DNA of 64,000 bases from Rhodobacter sp. (GTDB lineage: Bacteria; Pseudomonadota; Alphaproteobacteria; Rhodobacterales; Rhodobacteraceae). A program made the translations under genes and the position numbers. Shown piece by piece: positions 16,632-24,516 of the stretch. The DNA lies in assembly GCA_020637515.1 (NCBI GenBank), contig JACKKG010000001.1:2262501-2326500 (forward strand), given 5' to 3'. Within the stretch, counting starts at the first letter, position 1. Every line of letters begins with the position of its first letter. The notes beneath the pieces are model-generated. The model was not told where the DNA came from, did not search any database, and worked only from the letters and a program-made list of their open reading frames with translations.

Positions 16632-16873
16632 TGGCGGAACGGGGGCAGGGGCCGATGAACCGGAACAACGATCAGGAACGGCAGAAGCGCCTCGTGGCGC
16701 TCGTCATTGCCGGGTCGGGTCTGTTCTGGGTCGTGGCGCTCGCCCTGGGCGACATGCTGGGCTGGACCCAGCGGACCCTGGCCTTCTTCGACCTGGCGGC
16801 ACTCGCCGGGTTCACGATGGGGCTGTGGTTGTTATTCGGGCTCTGGCGTGCACGCCGGGACAGGAAGGATTGA
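16631..16873 (+). CDS. Small two-helix membrane protein (DUF5337-like), in nuo operon
   Basis: The 80-residue product has a charged N-terminus (MNRNNDQERQKR) and two hydrophobic helices (about 23-43 and 50-73), ending in a basic tail (RARRDRKD). It resembles a short membrane protein family seen between nuoE and nuoF in Rhodobacterales, which I recall as DUF5337. The ATG at 16631 overlaps the nuoE stop; an internal ATG at 16655 is also possible. A structural or assembly role near complex I is an inference from location only. Confidence 0.7.
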   Translation: MAERGQGPMNRNNDQERQKRLVALVIAGSGLFWVVALALGDMLGWTQRTLAFFDLAALAGFTMGLWLLFGLWRARRDRKD

Positions 16874-16877
16874 GGCG

Positions 16878-18176
16878 ATGCTTAAGGATCAGGACCGGAT
16901 CTTTACCAACATCTACGGGATGCACGACCGTTCGCTGAAAGGCGCAATGGCGCGCGGGCACTGGGATGGCACCAAGGACATCATCGCCAAGGGCCGCGAC
17001 TGGATCGTCAACGAGATGAAGCAGTCGGGCTTGCGCGGGCGCGGGGGCGCTGGCTTCCCGACCGGGTTGAAATGGTCCTTCATGCCCAAGGAATCGGACG
17101 GGCGCCCGGCCTATCTGGTGGTCAACGCCGACGAATCCGAACCCGGCACCTGCAAGGACCGCGAGATCATGCGCCACGACCCGCATACGCTGGTCGAGGG
17201 CTGCCTGATCGCCTCGTTCGCGATGGGGGCGCACGCCTGCTACATCTACATCCGCGGCGAATACATCCGCGAGCGCGAGGCCCTGCAAGCCGCCATCGAC
17301 GAGGCCTATGAGGCCGGCCTGCTGGGCCGCAATGCGGCCAGGTCGGGCTGGGATTTCGACCTATATCTGCATCACGGCGCGGGCGCCTATATCTGCGGCG
17401 AGGAAACCGCGCTGCTGGAAAGCCTGGAAGGCCGCAAGGGGATGCCGCGCATGAAGCCGCCGTTCCCGGCCGGCGCGGGTCTCTATGGCTGCCCGACGAC
17501 GGTGAACAACGTCGAATCCATCGCCGTCGTGCCGACCATCCTGCGCCGGGGCGGCGCCTGGTTCGCGGGCTTTGGCCGTCCGAACAACGCCGGCACCAAG
17601 CTGTTCGCGATCTCGGGCCATGTGAACAACCCCTGCGTCGTCGAAGAGGCGATGTCGATCCCCTTTGAAGAGCTGATCGAAAAGCACTGCGGCGGCATTC
17701 GCGGCGGCTGGGACAATCTGCTGGCGGTGATCCCCGGCGGTTCCTCGGTGCCCTGCGTGCGCGGCGAAAAGATGCGCGATGCGGTCATGGATTTCGACTA
17801 TCTGCGCAACGACCTGCAATCGGGCCTGGGCACGGCGGCGGTGATCGTGATGGACAAATCCACCGACATCGTCAAAGCGATCTGGCGGCTGTCGTCCTTC
17901 TACAAGCATGAAAGCTGCGGCCAGTGCACCCCCTGCCGCGAGGGCACCGGCTGGATGATGCGCGTCATGGACCGCCTGGTGAAGGGCGAGGCCGAGATCG
18001 AGGAAATCGACATGCTGCTGTCGGTGACCAAGCAGGTCGAGGGGCATACGATCTGCGCCCTCGGCGATGCCGCCGCCTGGCCGATCCAGGGCCTCATCCG
18101 CAATTTCCGCGACGTGATCGAGGACCGCATCCGCGCCCGGAAGACCGGCCGCGTTTCGGCCGTTGCGGCCGAGTAA
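16878..18176 (+). CDS. nuoF: NADH-quinone oxidoreductase subunit F
   Basis: A 432-residue 51-kDa-type subunit that oxidises NADH. It has the NADH/FMN glycine motif RGRGGAGFPTGLKWSF (about 54-69) and the acidic NADH contact NADESEPGTCKDRE. The [4Fe-4S] N3 ligands are C347, C350 and C353 in ESCGQCTPCREGTGW plus C393 in HTICALGD. It dimerises with NuoE and passes electrons to NuoG. The start ATG has GAGG just upstream. The gene ends 153 bases before the next start. Confidence 0.97.
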   Translation: MLKDQDRIFTNIYGMHDRSLKGAMARGHWDGTKDIIAKGRDWIVNEMKQSGLRGRGGAGFPTGLKWSFMPKESDGRPAYLVVNADESEPGTCKDREIMRHDPHTLVEGCLIASFAMGAHACYIYIRGEYIREREALQAAIDEAYEAGLLGRNAARSGWDFDLYLHHGAGAYICGEETALLESLEGRKGMPRMKPPFPAGAGLYGCPTTVNNVESIAVVPTILRRGGAWFAGFGRPNNAGTKLFAISGHVNNPCVVEEAMSIPFEELIEKHCGGIRGGWDNLLAVIPGGSSVPCVRGEKMRDAVMDFDYLRNDLQSGLGTAAVIVMDKSTDIVKAIWRLSSFYKHESCGQCTPCREGTGWMMRVMDRLVKGEAEIEEIDMLLSVTKQVEGHTICALGDAAAWPIQGLIRNFRDVIEDRIRARKTGRVSAVAAE

Positions 18177-18329
18177 CCGCCAATGACCGCGCGTTCGCCC
18201 CAGATTGCAGCGCCAAACCGCCGGGTCCCCGCGACCGGGGCGGTGACTTGCGCGGCTGTGATCGGGGGTGATCGGCATTCCGTGGTATCCGGTCCGGGCG
18301 CCGTGTCGCGCCGGATTGGAGAAAGTGCC

Positions 18330-18677
18330 ATGAAAGTCCTGTTTCTTGTTCTTCTGTCGCTGGGGCTGGCTGCGCCGGCCCTTGCGCAGCATCCGCAGAG
18401 TGCCCAGGGGTTGGGCAGCACCTGGAGCTATTACCGGCTGATGACCGGTGGCTACAGTGTCCTGTCCGGCTTTGGGATGCCGGGGTCGGGCAACCTCGAT
18501 ACGACGATCACCATCACCTCGCGCGACGGCCGTGCCCTGACCGAGGCAGACCGCGACGCCGCCGCCGTCATCGCCGCCGGCCTGTGCGAGGAAACCGGTC
18601 GCGTGTTCAACCGCCAGTCCCGCGGGCACTGGATCCGCAACGGCTGGCTGGGTTTTCATGGGGCGTGCGCACGATGA
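18330..18677 (+). CDS. Small secreted protein, unknown function, in nuo operon
   Basis: The ATG at 18330 has TTGGAG upstream and opens a clear signal peptide (MKVLFLVLLSLGLAAPALAQ), leaving about 95 mature residues. These include NLDTTITITSRDGR, an acidic stretch, and two Cys (GLCEETGRVF and FHGACAR) that may pair. A longer in-frame frame from 18183 lacks a signal and is not preferred. The stop overlaps the next start (ATGA), so the two small exported proteins are probably coexpressed between nuoF and nuoG. Function unknown. Confidence 0.7.
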   Translation: MKVLFLVLLSLGLAAPALAQHPQSAQGLGSTWSYYRLMTGGYSVLSGFGMPGSGNLDTTITITSRDGRALTEADRDAAAVIAAGLCEETGRVFNRQSRGHWIRNGWLGFHGACAR

Positions 18678-19093
18678 AACGTCTGCTGCTGATCCCGCTG
18701 TTCGCCCTTGCCCTCGCCGCGCCGGTCCAGGCCGCGACGCAAGAGGAAATCAACGCCACCCTGGCCGGCGATCCGCAGGTCTGGGGCGGGCTCTACACCC
18801 TGGCGCTGGCCGATCAGATCCGGGCCAACTGCCCCGCGATCGAGGCCCGCACCCTGCGCGCCACCAGCTTTGTGTGGAGCGTCTACAACCGGGCGCGCGA
18901 CCACGGCTATTCCCGGGCCGAGATCCGCGCCTTTCAGACCCACGCCACCACCGAGGCGCGTCTGCGCGCCGAGATAGGGGCCTATTTCGCGCGCCACGGT
19001 GTGCGCGAGGGACAGCCCGACACCTATTGCGCGCTCGGCCATGCCGAGATCGCGGCCGGCACCGAGGCCGGTGAACTTCTGAGAGCAAGGTAA
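18674..19093 (+). CDS. Secreted DUF5333-like protein, in nuo operon
   Basis: A 139-residue protein with a signal peptide (about 1-20, ending VQAA) and a helical domain containing ALADQIRANCPAIEART, GYSRAEIRAFQTHA and DTYCALGHAEIAAGTEAGEL. The pattern LADxIRxxCP... YCALGxxEIAxG matches a Rhodobacterales family that I recall as DUF5333. Two Cys in the mature part may form a disulfide. The gene overlaps the upstream ORF and ends three bases before nuoG, so it is operonic. Function unknown. Confidence 0.75.
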   Translation: MKRLLLIPLFALALAAPVQAATQEEINATLAGDPQVWGGLYTLALADQIRANCPAIEARTLRATSFVWSVYNRARDHGYSRAEIRAFQTHATTEARLRAEIGAYFARHGVREGQPDTYCALGHAEIAAGTEAGELLRAR

Positions 19094-19096
19094 GCC

Positions 19097-21118
19097 ATGT
19101 CAGAGCTTCGCAAGATCATCATCGACGGCCGCGAGATCGAGGTTCACCCGGCGATGACCCTTATCCAGGCCTGCGAAGTGGCCGGGGTCGAGGTGCCGCG
19201 CTTTTGCTACCACGAGCGGCTGTCGATCGCCGGCAACTGTCGCATGTGCCTGGTCGAGGTGGTCGGCGGCCCGCCCAAGCCCGCGGCCTCTTGCGCGATG
19301 CAGGTGAAGGACCTGCGCCCGGGTCCGAACGGTGAACCTCCGGTCGTCAAGACCAACTCGCCCATGGTGAAAAAGGCCCGCGAGGGGGTGATGGAGTTCC
19401 TGCTCATCAACCACCCGCTGGATTGCCCGATCTGCGACCAGGGCGGCGAATGCGACCTGCAAGACCAGGCGATGGCCTATGGCGTCGATTTCAGCCGCTA
19501 CCGCGAGCCCAAGCGCGCCGCCGACGACCTGAATCTGGGTCCGCTGGTCGAAACCCACATGACGCGCTGCATCTCCTGCACCCGCTGCGTGCGGTTCACG
19601 ACCGAGGTCGCGGGCATCACCCAGATGGGCCAGACCGGCCGCGGCGAGGACAGCGAGATCACCAGCTATCTGAACCAGACGCTGGCGTCGAACCTGCAAG
19701 GCAATATCATCGACCTGTGCCCGGTGGGGGCGCTGGTGTCGCGGCCCTACGCGTTCACCGCGCGCCCGTGGGAACTGACCAAGACGGAAACCATCGACGT
19801 GATGGACGCGCTGGGGTCCAACATCCGCGTCGATACCAAGGGCCGCGAAGTGATGCGCATCGTGCCCCGCAACCATGACGACGTGAACGAGGAATGGATC
19901 AGCGACAAGACGCGGTTCATCTGGGACGGGCTGAAGCGTCAGCGCCTGGATGTGCCCTACATCCGCGAGGGGGGCCGCCTGCGCAAGGCCACCTGGACCG
20001 AGGCGCTGGAGCTGGCCGGAAAGCGGATGAAAGGCGCCAGGAAGCTGGCCGGCCTGATCGGTGACCTGGCCCCGGTCGAGGCGGCGTTTTCGTTGAAAAC
20101 GCTGGTGGAATCGCTGGGCGGATCGGTCGAATGCCGGGTGGATGGCAGCCGCGTTCCGGCGGGCAACCGCTCGGCCTATGTCGGCAATGCGACGATCGCG
20201 GATATCGACGATGCGCAGATGATCCTCCTGATCGGCACCAATCCGCGCGACGAGGCCCCGGTTCTGAACGCGCGCATCCGCAAGGCCTGGCTCAAGGGGG
20301 CCAAGGTGGCGCTGATCGGCGCGCCGGCGGACCTGACCTATGATTACAGCCACATCGGCACCGACCGCGCCGCGCTGGCCGCGCTGGCGGCGATGGACCA
20401 CGCCGAAAAGCAGGGGGTGCGCGGCGTGATGATCGTCGGGCAGGGCGCCCTGCGCGAGGCCGATGGCGCCGCCGTTCTGGGCACATGCATGACCATGGCC
20501 GAGGCCGCCGGTTCGAAGTTCATGGTGCTGCACACCGCTGCGGGCCGGGTCGGCGCGCTGGACGTCGGCGCGGTGACCGAGGGCGGGCTGCAAGCCGCGA
20601 CCGAGGGTGCGGACGTGATCTTCAACCTGGGCGCCGACGAGCTGGACATCGACGCCGGGCCCTTCGTGATCTATCAGGGCAGCCATGGCGACCGGGGCGC
20701 GCACCGCGCCGACCTGATCCTGCCGGCCGCCGCCTATACCGAGGAAGCGGGCCTGTTCGTCAACACCGAGGGGCGCCCGCAACTGGCGCTGCGCGCCGGC
20801 TTCGCACCGGGCGAGGCCAAGGAAAACTGGGCCATCCTGCGCGCCCTGTCGGCCGAGGTGAAAAAGGTTCTGCCCTGGGACAGCCTGGGCGCCCTGCGCA
20901 CGGCGCTGGTCGCGGCGGTGCCCCATCTGGAAGGGATCGACGAGGTGCCCGAGAACACCTGGCAGCCCCTGCCGGCCGACAGCCTGGGCGACGCCAGCTT
21001 CCGCAACGTGGTGGCCGATTTCTACCTGACCAATCCGATCGCCCGGGCCTCGGGGCTGATGGCCGAACTCAGCGCCCTGGCAAAGGCGCGGGGCGAAACC
21101 GCCCTGGCGGCCGAATGA
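19097..21118 (+). CDS. nuoG: NADH-quinone oxidoreductase subunit G
   Basis: The 673-residue 75-kDa subunit contains a [2Fe-2S] ferredoxin domain (ligands C37, C48, C51, C66), the His/Cys-ligated [4Fe-4S] region HPLDCPICDQGGECDLQD, a second cluster segment (RCISCTRCVRF and IDLCPVGALVSRP), and a molybdopterin-oxidoreductase-like domain that no longer carries a cofactor. It relays electrons from NuoF towards NuoI. Length and order match alphaproteobacterial NuoG. A lipoprotein gene begins just after its stop. Confidence 0.97.
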   Translation: MSELRKIIIDGREIEVHPAMTLIQACEVAGVEVPRFCYHERLSIAGNCRMCLVEVVGGPPKPAASCAMQVKDLRPGPNGEPPVVKTNSPMVKKAREGVMEFLLINHPLDCPICDQGGECDLQDQAMAYGVDFSRYREPKRAADDLNLGPLVETHMTRCISCTRCVRFTTEVAGITQMGQTGRGEDSEITSYLNQTLASNLQGNIIDLCPVGALVSRPYAFTARPWELTKTETIDVMDALGSNIRVDTKGREVMRIVPRNHDDVNEEWISDKTRFIWDGLKRQRLDVPYIREGGRLRKATWTEALELAGKRMKGARKLAGLIGDLAPVEAAFSLKTLVESLGGSVECRVDGSRVPAGNRSAYVGNATIADIDDAQMILLIGTNPRDEAPVLNARIRKAWLKGAKVALIGAPADLTYDYSHIGTDRAALAALAAMDHAEKQGVRGVMIVGQGALREADGAAVLGTCMTMAEAAGSKFMVLHTAAGRVGALDVGAVTEGGLQAATEGADVIFNLGADELDIDAGPFVIYQGSHGDRGAHRADLILPAAAYTEEAGLFVNTEGRPQLALRAGFAPGEAKENWAILRALSAEVKKVLPWDSLGALRTALVAAVPHLEGIDEVPENTWQPLPADSLGDASFRNVVADFYLTNPIARASGLMAELSALAKARGETALAAE

Positions 21119-21119
21119 C

Positions 21120-21539
21120 ATGACCCGGCGCGCGCCCCAGATCCTGAGCCTGGCGCTGGCCCTGATCGGGCTGGCGGGCTGCGTCACGGCGGCGCCGCAG
21201 CCGGGCGACGGGGTCATGGGCGCGCCCGAGAACGCTGTCTACCGGGGGATCGAGACCCGGCTTCTGGACGGCGAACTGGTGAATTTCAACGTGGCGATGG
21301 AGGGCGCGCGCGGCGCGTCCGACGTGATCGCCTATGCCCGCTGTGCGGCGGCGCAATACGCGCTGATCCGGGGCATGGGCTTTGCCCGCCACGTTCGGAC
21401 GAATGTGACACAACAGGGTGGTCTTTGGCGGGCGGATGCGGTCTACACCGTCTCGTCCGCGCTACCCCGGGGCAGTCGCACCATCGACGCGGAAGTGACG
21501 GTGGCCGATTGCACCGAACAGGGGATACCGACGGTCTGA
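21120..21539 (+). CDS. Small lipoprotein, in nuo operon
   Basis: A 139-residue product with a lipobox LIGLAGC (lipidated C21 after a basic-hydrophobic leader MTRRAPQILSLALA), so it should be anchored in the outer or inner membrane after processing. The mature part is a mixed alpha/beta domain with one further Cys pair (ARCAAAQY, VADCTEQG). It starts one base after the nuoG stop and ends nine bases before nuoH. I do not recognise the family. Location suggests an accessory envelope protein coexpressed with complex I. Confidence 0.78.
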   Translation: MTRRAPQILSLALALIGLAGCVTAAPQPGDGVMGAPENAVYRGIETRLLDGELVNFNVAMEGARGASDVIAYARCAAAQYALIRGMGFARHVRTNVTQQGGLWRADAVYTVSSALPRGSRTIDAEVTVADCTEQGIPTV

Positions 21540-21548
21540 GGACGAGAT

Positions 21549-22589
21549 ATGGCTGACTTCTTTACCAATACCTACCTGGGGATGCTCCTGGTGATCATCG
21601 GCCAGGTCCTGCTGATCGTCGTGCCGCTTCTGGTTGCGCTGGCGTTTTTGATGTATGCCGACCGCAAGATCTGGGCCGCGGTCCAGATGCGCCGGGGGCC
21701 GAACATCGTCGGCGCCTTTGGTCTGCTGCAAAGCTTTGCCGATTTCATCAAGTATATCGTCAAGGAAGTGATCTTTCCCGCCGGGGCGGATCGCGCGGTG
21801 TTCCTGCTGGCGCCGATGGTGTCGCTGGTCATGGCGCTGGTCGCCTGGGCGGTGATCCCGTTCGACGACGGCTGGGTGCTGTCGGACGTCAATGTCGCGA
21901 TCCTCTATATCTTCGCGATCTCGTCGCTCGAGGTGTATGGCGTCATCATGGGCGGCTGGGCGTCGAACTCGAAATACCCGTTCCTGGGCAGCCTGCGCTC
22001 GGCCGCGCAGATGATCAGCTACGAGGTGTCGATCGGTCTGATCATCATCGGCGTGATCATCTCGACCGGGTCGATGAACCTCAGCGACATCGTGCACGCG
22101 CAGCAGGGCAATTACGGGCTGCTGAACTGGTATTTCATCCCGCATCTGCCGATGATGGTGCTGTTCTTCATCTCGGCGCTGGCGGAAACGAACCGCCCGC
22201 CGTTCGACCTGCCCGAGGCCGAATCGGAACTGGTCGCGGGGTATCAGGTCGAATACTCCTCGACCCCGTTCCTGCTGTTCATGATCGGCGAACTGGTCGC
22301 GGTGGTGCTGATGTGCGCGCTGGTCTCGCTCTTGTTCTTTGGCGGCTGGCTGTCGCCGATCCCGGGCCTGCCCGACGGCATCCACTGGATGATCCTGAAG
22401 ATGCTGGCCGCGTTCTTCGTCTTCTCGATGGTGAAGGCCATCGTGCCGCGCTACCGCTACGACCAACTGATGCGGATCGGCTGGAAAGTGTTCCTGCCGA
22501 TGTCGCTGGGCTGGGTCGTTCTGGTGGCGTTTCTTGCGAAATTTGAGGTGCTTGGCGGATTCTGGGCCCGCTGGGCGATCGGAGGCTGA
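21549..22589 (+). CDS. nuoH: NADH-quinone oxidoreductase subunit H
   Basis: A 346-residue membrane subunit with about eight helices at the junction of the two arms, where it lines the quinone channel. Conserved signatures are YADRKIWAAVQMRRGPN (about 35-51), AETNRPPFDLPEAESELVAG and the C-terminal VPRYRYDQLMRIGWK. The acidic loop after TNRPPFDLPE links quinone reduction to proton pumping. The ATG follows GAGGACGAG. Its stop overlaps nuoI. Confidence 0.97.
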   Translation: MADFFTNTYLGMLLVIIGQVLLIVVPLLVALAFLMYADRKIWAAVQMRRGPNIVGAFGLLQSFADFIKYIVKEVIFPAGADRAVFLLAPMVSLVMALVAWAVIPFDDGWVLSDVNVAILYIFAISSLEVYGVIMGGWASNSKYPFLGSLRSAAQMISYEVSIGLIIIGVIISTGSMNLSDIVHAQQGNYGLLNWYFIPHLPMMVLFFISALAETNRPPFDLPEAESELVAGYQVEYSSTPFLLFMIGELVAVVLMCALVSLLFFGGWLSPIPGLPDGIHWMILKMLAAFFVFSMVKAIVPRYRYDQLMRIGWKVFLPMSLGWVVLVAFLAKFEVLGGFWARWAIGG

Positions 22590-22591
22590 TG

Positions 22592-23083
22592 ATGACCGTG
22601 GACGTCACCCGTGCCGTCAAATACTTCCTGCTGGCCGACTTTTTCAAAGGGTTCGGGCTGGGGCTGAAGTATTTCTTCGCGCCCAAGGCCACGCTGAACT
22701 ACCCGCATGAAAAGGGGCCGCTCAGCCCGCGGTTTCGCGGCGAACACGCGCTGCGCCGCTATCCCAACGGCGAGGAGCGTTGCATTGCCTGCAAATTGTG
22801 CGAGGCGATCTGCCCCGCGCAGGCGATCACCATCGACGCCGAACCGCGCGAGGATGGCAGTCGGCGCACGACGCGCTACGACATCGACATGACGAAATGC
22901 ATCTACTGCGGTTTCTGTCAGGAAGCCTGTCCGGTGGATGCCATCGTCGAGGGACCGAATTTCGAATTCGCGACCGAGACCCGCGAAGAGCTGTTCTACG
23001 ACAAGGCCAGGCTGCTCGATAACGGCGCCCGCTGGGAGGCCGAGATCGCCCGCAACCTGGAACTGGACGCCCCGTATCGCTGA
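22592..23083 (+). CDS. nuoI: NADH-quinone oxidoreductase subunit I
   Basis: A 163-residue ferredoxin-like subunit with two [4Fe-4S] motifs, RCIACKLCEAICPAQAI and KCIYCGFCQEACPVDAI, that carry N6a and N6b towards NuoB. The N-terminal helix anchors it on the membrane arm. GGAGG (22581-22585) is six bases from the ATG at 22592; the ATG at 22589, which overlaps the nuoH stop, is only three bases away and less likely. The CMD-like gene follows after 16 bases. Confidence 0.96.
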   Translation: MTVDVTRAVKYFLLADFFKGFGLGLKYFFAPKATLNYPHEKGPLSPRFRGEHALRRYPNGEERCIACKLCEAICPAQAITIDAEPREDGSRRTTRYDIDMTKCIYCGFCQEACPVDAIVEGPNFEFATETREELFYDKARLLDNGARWEAEIARNLELDAPYR

Positions 23084-23099
23084 GACCCGGACCGCCGCC

Positions 23100-23513
23100 A
23101 TGAACACCGACGCCTATACCAAGATGTTCCAGCAGATGCTCGCCTCAGGGCAGGAGATGCTGCACGCCTTCAATCCGGCGATGGAACAGGTCAAGGCGGC
23201 GGGATTCGACAAGCTGGTGCCGACCCTGTCGAAAGACATGATGGAGATGTGGTTCGGCAAGGCCTTCAACCGCGAGGGGCTGGACGCCAAGACCCGGCTT
23301 CTGGTGACGCTCGCGGCGCTGGTCGCCCAGGGCGCCGTGGCCGAGCCGCAGGTCAAGCTGACGGTGCGCCATGCGCTCGAGGCGGGGGCCACGCAACGCG
23401 AGATCATGGAAGTGATCTGGCAGATGAGCATGTTCGGCGGATTGCCCGCCATGCAGAAGGCGCTGGATCTGGCCCAGTCCGTCTTTGCAGAGATCGAGGA
23501 GAACGACGCATGA
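23100..23513 (+). CDS. Carboxymuconolactone-decarboxylase-like protein without cysteine, in nuo operon
   Basis: The 137-residue helical protein matches the CMD/AhpD fold: LDAKTRLLVTLAALVAQGAV followed by LTVRHALEAGATQREIMEVI and a Met-rich helix QMSMFGGLPAMQKAL. There is no Cys in the protein, so the CxxC of AhpD-type peroxidase partners is absent and a thiol redox role is excluded. CMD-family members of this kind are decarboxylases or of unknown function. It sits between nuoI and nuoJ and overlaps the nuoJ start (ATGA), so it is coexpressed with complex I. Confidence 0.85.
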   Translation: MNTDAYTKMFQQMLASGQEMLHAFNPAMEQVKAAGFDKLVPTLSKDMMEMWFGKAFNREGLDAKTRLLVTLAALVAQGAVAEPQVKLTVRHALEAGATQREIMEVIWQMSMFGGLPAMQKALDLAQSVFAEIEENDA

Positions 23514-24124
23514 GCGTTGCCGATTTTGCCTTCTACGTCTTCGCCATCGTCGCGGTGATCGCGGCGTTCCTGGTCGTCACGGCCCGGAACCCCGTGCACT
23601 CGGTCCTGTGGCTGATCCTGACCTTCCTGTCCGCGACCGGGCTGTTCGTCCTGGCCGGGGCCGAGTTCCTGGCGATGCTGCTGATGATCGTCTATGTCGG
23701 CGCGGTCATGGTTCTGTTCCTGTTCGTCGTGATGATGCTGGACATCGACTTTGCCGAACTGAAGGCCGAGATGGCGCGCTATTTCCCGCTGGCTTCGGTG
23801 GTGGGGGTGGTGATCCTGATGCAACTGGCGCTGCTCTACGGCGCCTGGGGCACGGCGGTCGGCGCGCCCGAGCTGCGGCAGGCGGTGACGCCCGACCTGG
23901 CGCAGATGGACAACACCCGCGCGCTGGGGATGCTGATTTTCGACCAGTATTTCCTGCTGTTCCAGCTGGCCGGGCTGATCCTGCTGGTGGCGATGATCGG
24001 GGCGATCGTGCTGACGCTGCGCCATCGCACCGACGTGAAGCGCCAGAACGTGCTGCACCAGATGTGGCGCGATCCGGCCAAGGCGATGGAACTGAAGGAC
24101 GTGAAGCCGGGCCAGGGGCTGTAA
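23510..24124 (+). CDS. nuoJ: NADH-quinone oxidoreductase subunit J
   Basis: A 204-residue membrane subunit with five helices. The third has the conserved EFLAMLLMIVYVGAVMVLFL, whose pi-bulge and Tyr/Gly residues are linked to coupling, followed by VVMMLDID. The C-terminal part (HRTDVKRQNVLHQMWRDPAK) is cytoplasmic and typical of Rhodobacterales. The ATG overlaps the CMD-like stop. A 75-base gap with a hairpin separates it from nuoK, the largest gap inside the membrane-arm genes. Confidence 0.95.
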   Translation: MSVADFAFYVFAIVAVIAAFLVVTARNPVHSVLWLILTFLSATGLFVLAGAEFLAMLLMIVYVGAVMVLFLFVVMMLDIDFAELKAEMARYFPLASVVGVVILMQLALLYGAWGTAVGAPELRQAVTPDLAQMDNTRALGMLIFDQYFLLFQLAGLILLVAMIGAIVLTLRHRTDVKRQNVLHQMWRDPAKAMELKDVKPGQGL

Positions 24125-24134
24125 GGCGACGGAC

Positions 24135-24154
24135 GGTGCGTGCCAGCACGCACC
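24135..24154. repeat. Palindromic element in the nuoJ-nuoK gap
   Basis: GGTGCGTGC (24135-24143) and GCACGCACC (24146-24154) are perfect inverted arms around two bases, realistically an 8-bp stem with a four-base loop. It lies 10 bases after the nuoJ stop and ends 45 bases before nuoK. GGTGCGTGC...GCACGCACC is a form I associate with dispersed intergenic repeats; only one copy is in this window. It could stabilise the upstream mRNA or tune nuoK-N expression. Confidence 0.6.
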
Positions 24155-24199
24155 CTACGCAACGATGACAGGCGGCCAGGCCGCTGACGAGGGAATGAA

Positions 24200-24511
24200 A
24201 TGGTGGGACTTGAGCATTACCTGACGGTGGCGGCGGCGCTGTTCGTCATCGGGATTTTCGGGATCTTCCTGAACCGGAAGAACGTGATCGTCATCTTGAT
24301 GTCGATCGAACTGATCCTGCTGTCGGTCAACATCAACCTGGTCGCCTTTTCCAGCCATCTGGGACTGAACGACCTGGTGGGTCAGGTGTTCACCATGTTC
24401 GTGCTCACCGTCGCGGCGGCCGAGGCGGCGATCGGCCTGGCGATCCTGGTCACCTTCTTTAGAAACCGCGGCACGATCGACGTCGAAGACGTCAACGTGA
24501 TGAAAGGCTGA
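24200..24511 (+). CDS. nuoK: NADH-quinone oxidoreductase subunit K
   Basis: A 103-residue, three-helix subunit of the antiporter-like module. Helix 2 has the conserved Glu in ILMSIELILLSVNINLV and helix 3 has LTVAAAEAAIGLAILV; both Glu residues belong to the proton path. The ATG follows GAGG. nuoL starts five bases after its stop. Confidence 0.97.
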   Translation: MVGLEHYLTVAAALFVIGIFGIFLNRKNVIVILMSIELILLSVNINLVAFSSHLGLNDLVGQVFTMFVLTVAAAEAAIGLAILVTFFRNRGTIDVEDVNVMKG

Positions 24512-24516
24512 GGGCT

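Noticed and set aside
18177..18329. Hairpin at about 18217-18244 between nuoF and the next gene as a terminator
   Set aside because: The stem is interrupted (6 bp, mismatched bases, then 3 bp), lacks a T-run and lies inside an apparent operon; too weak to call.
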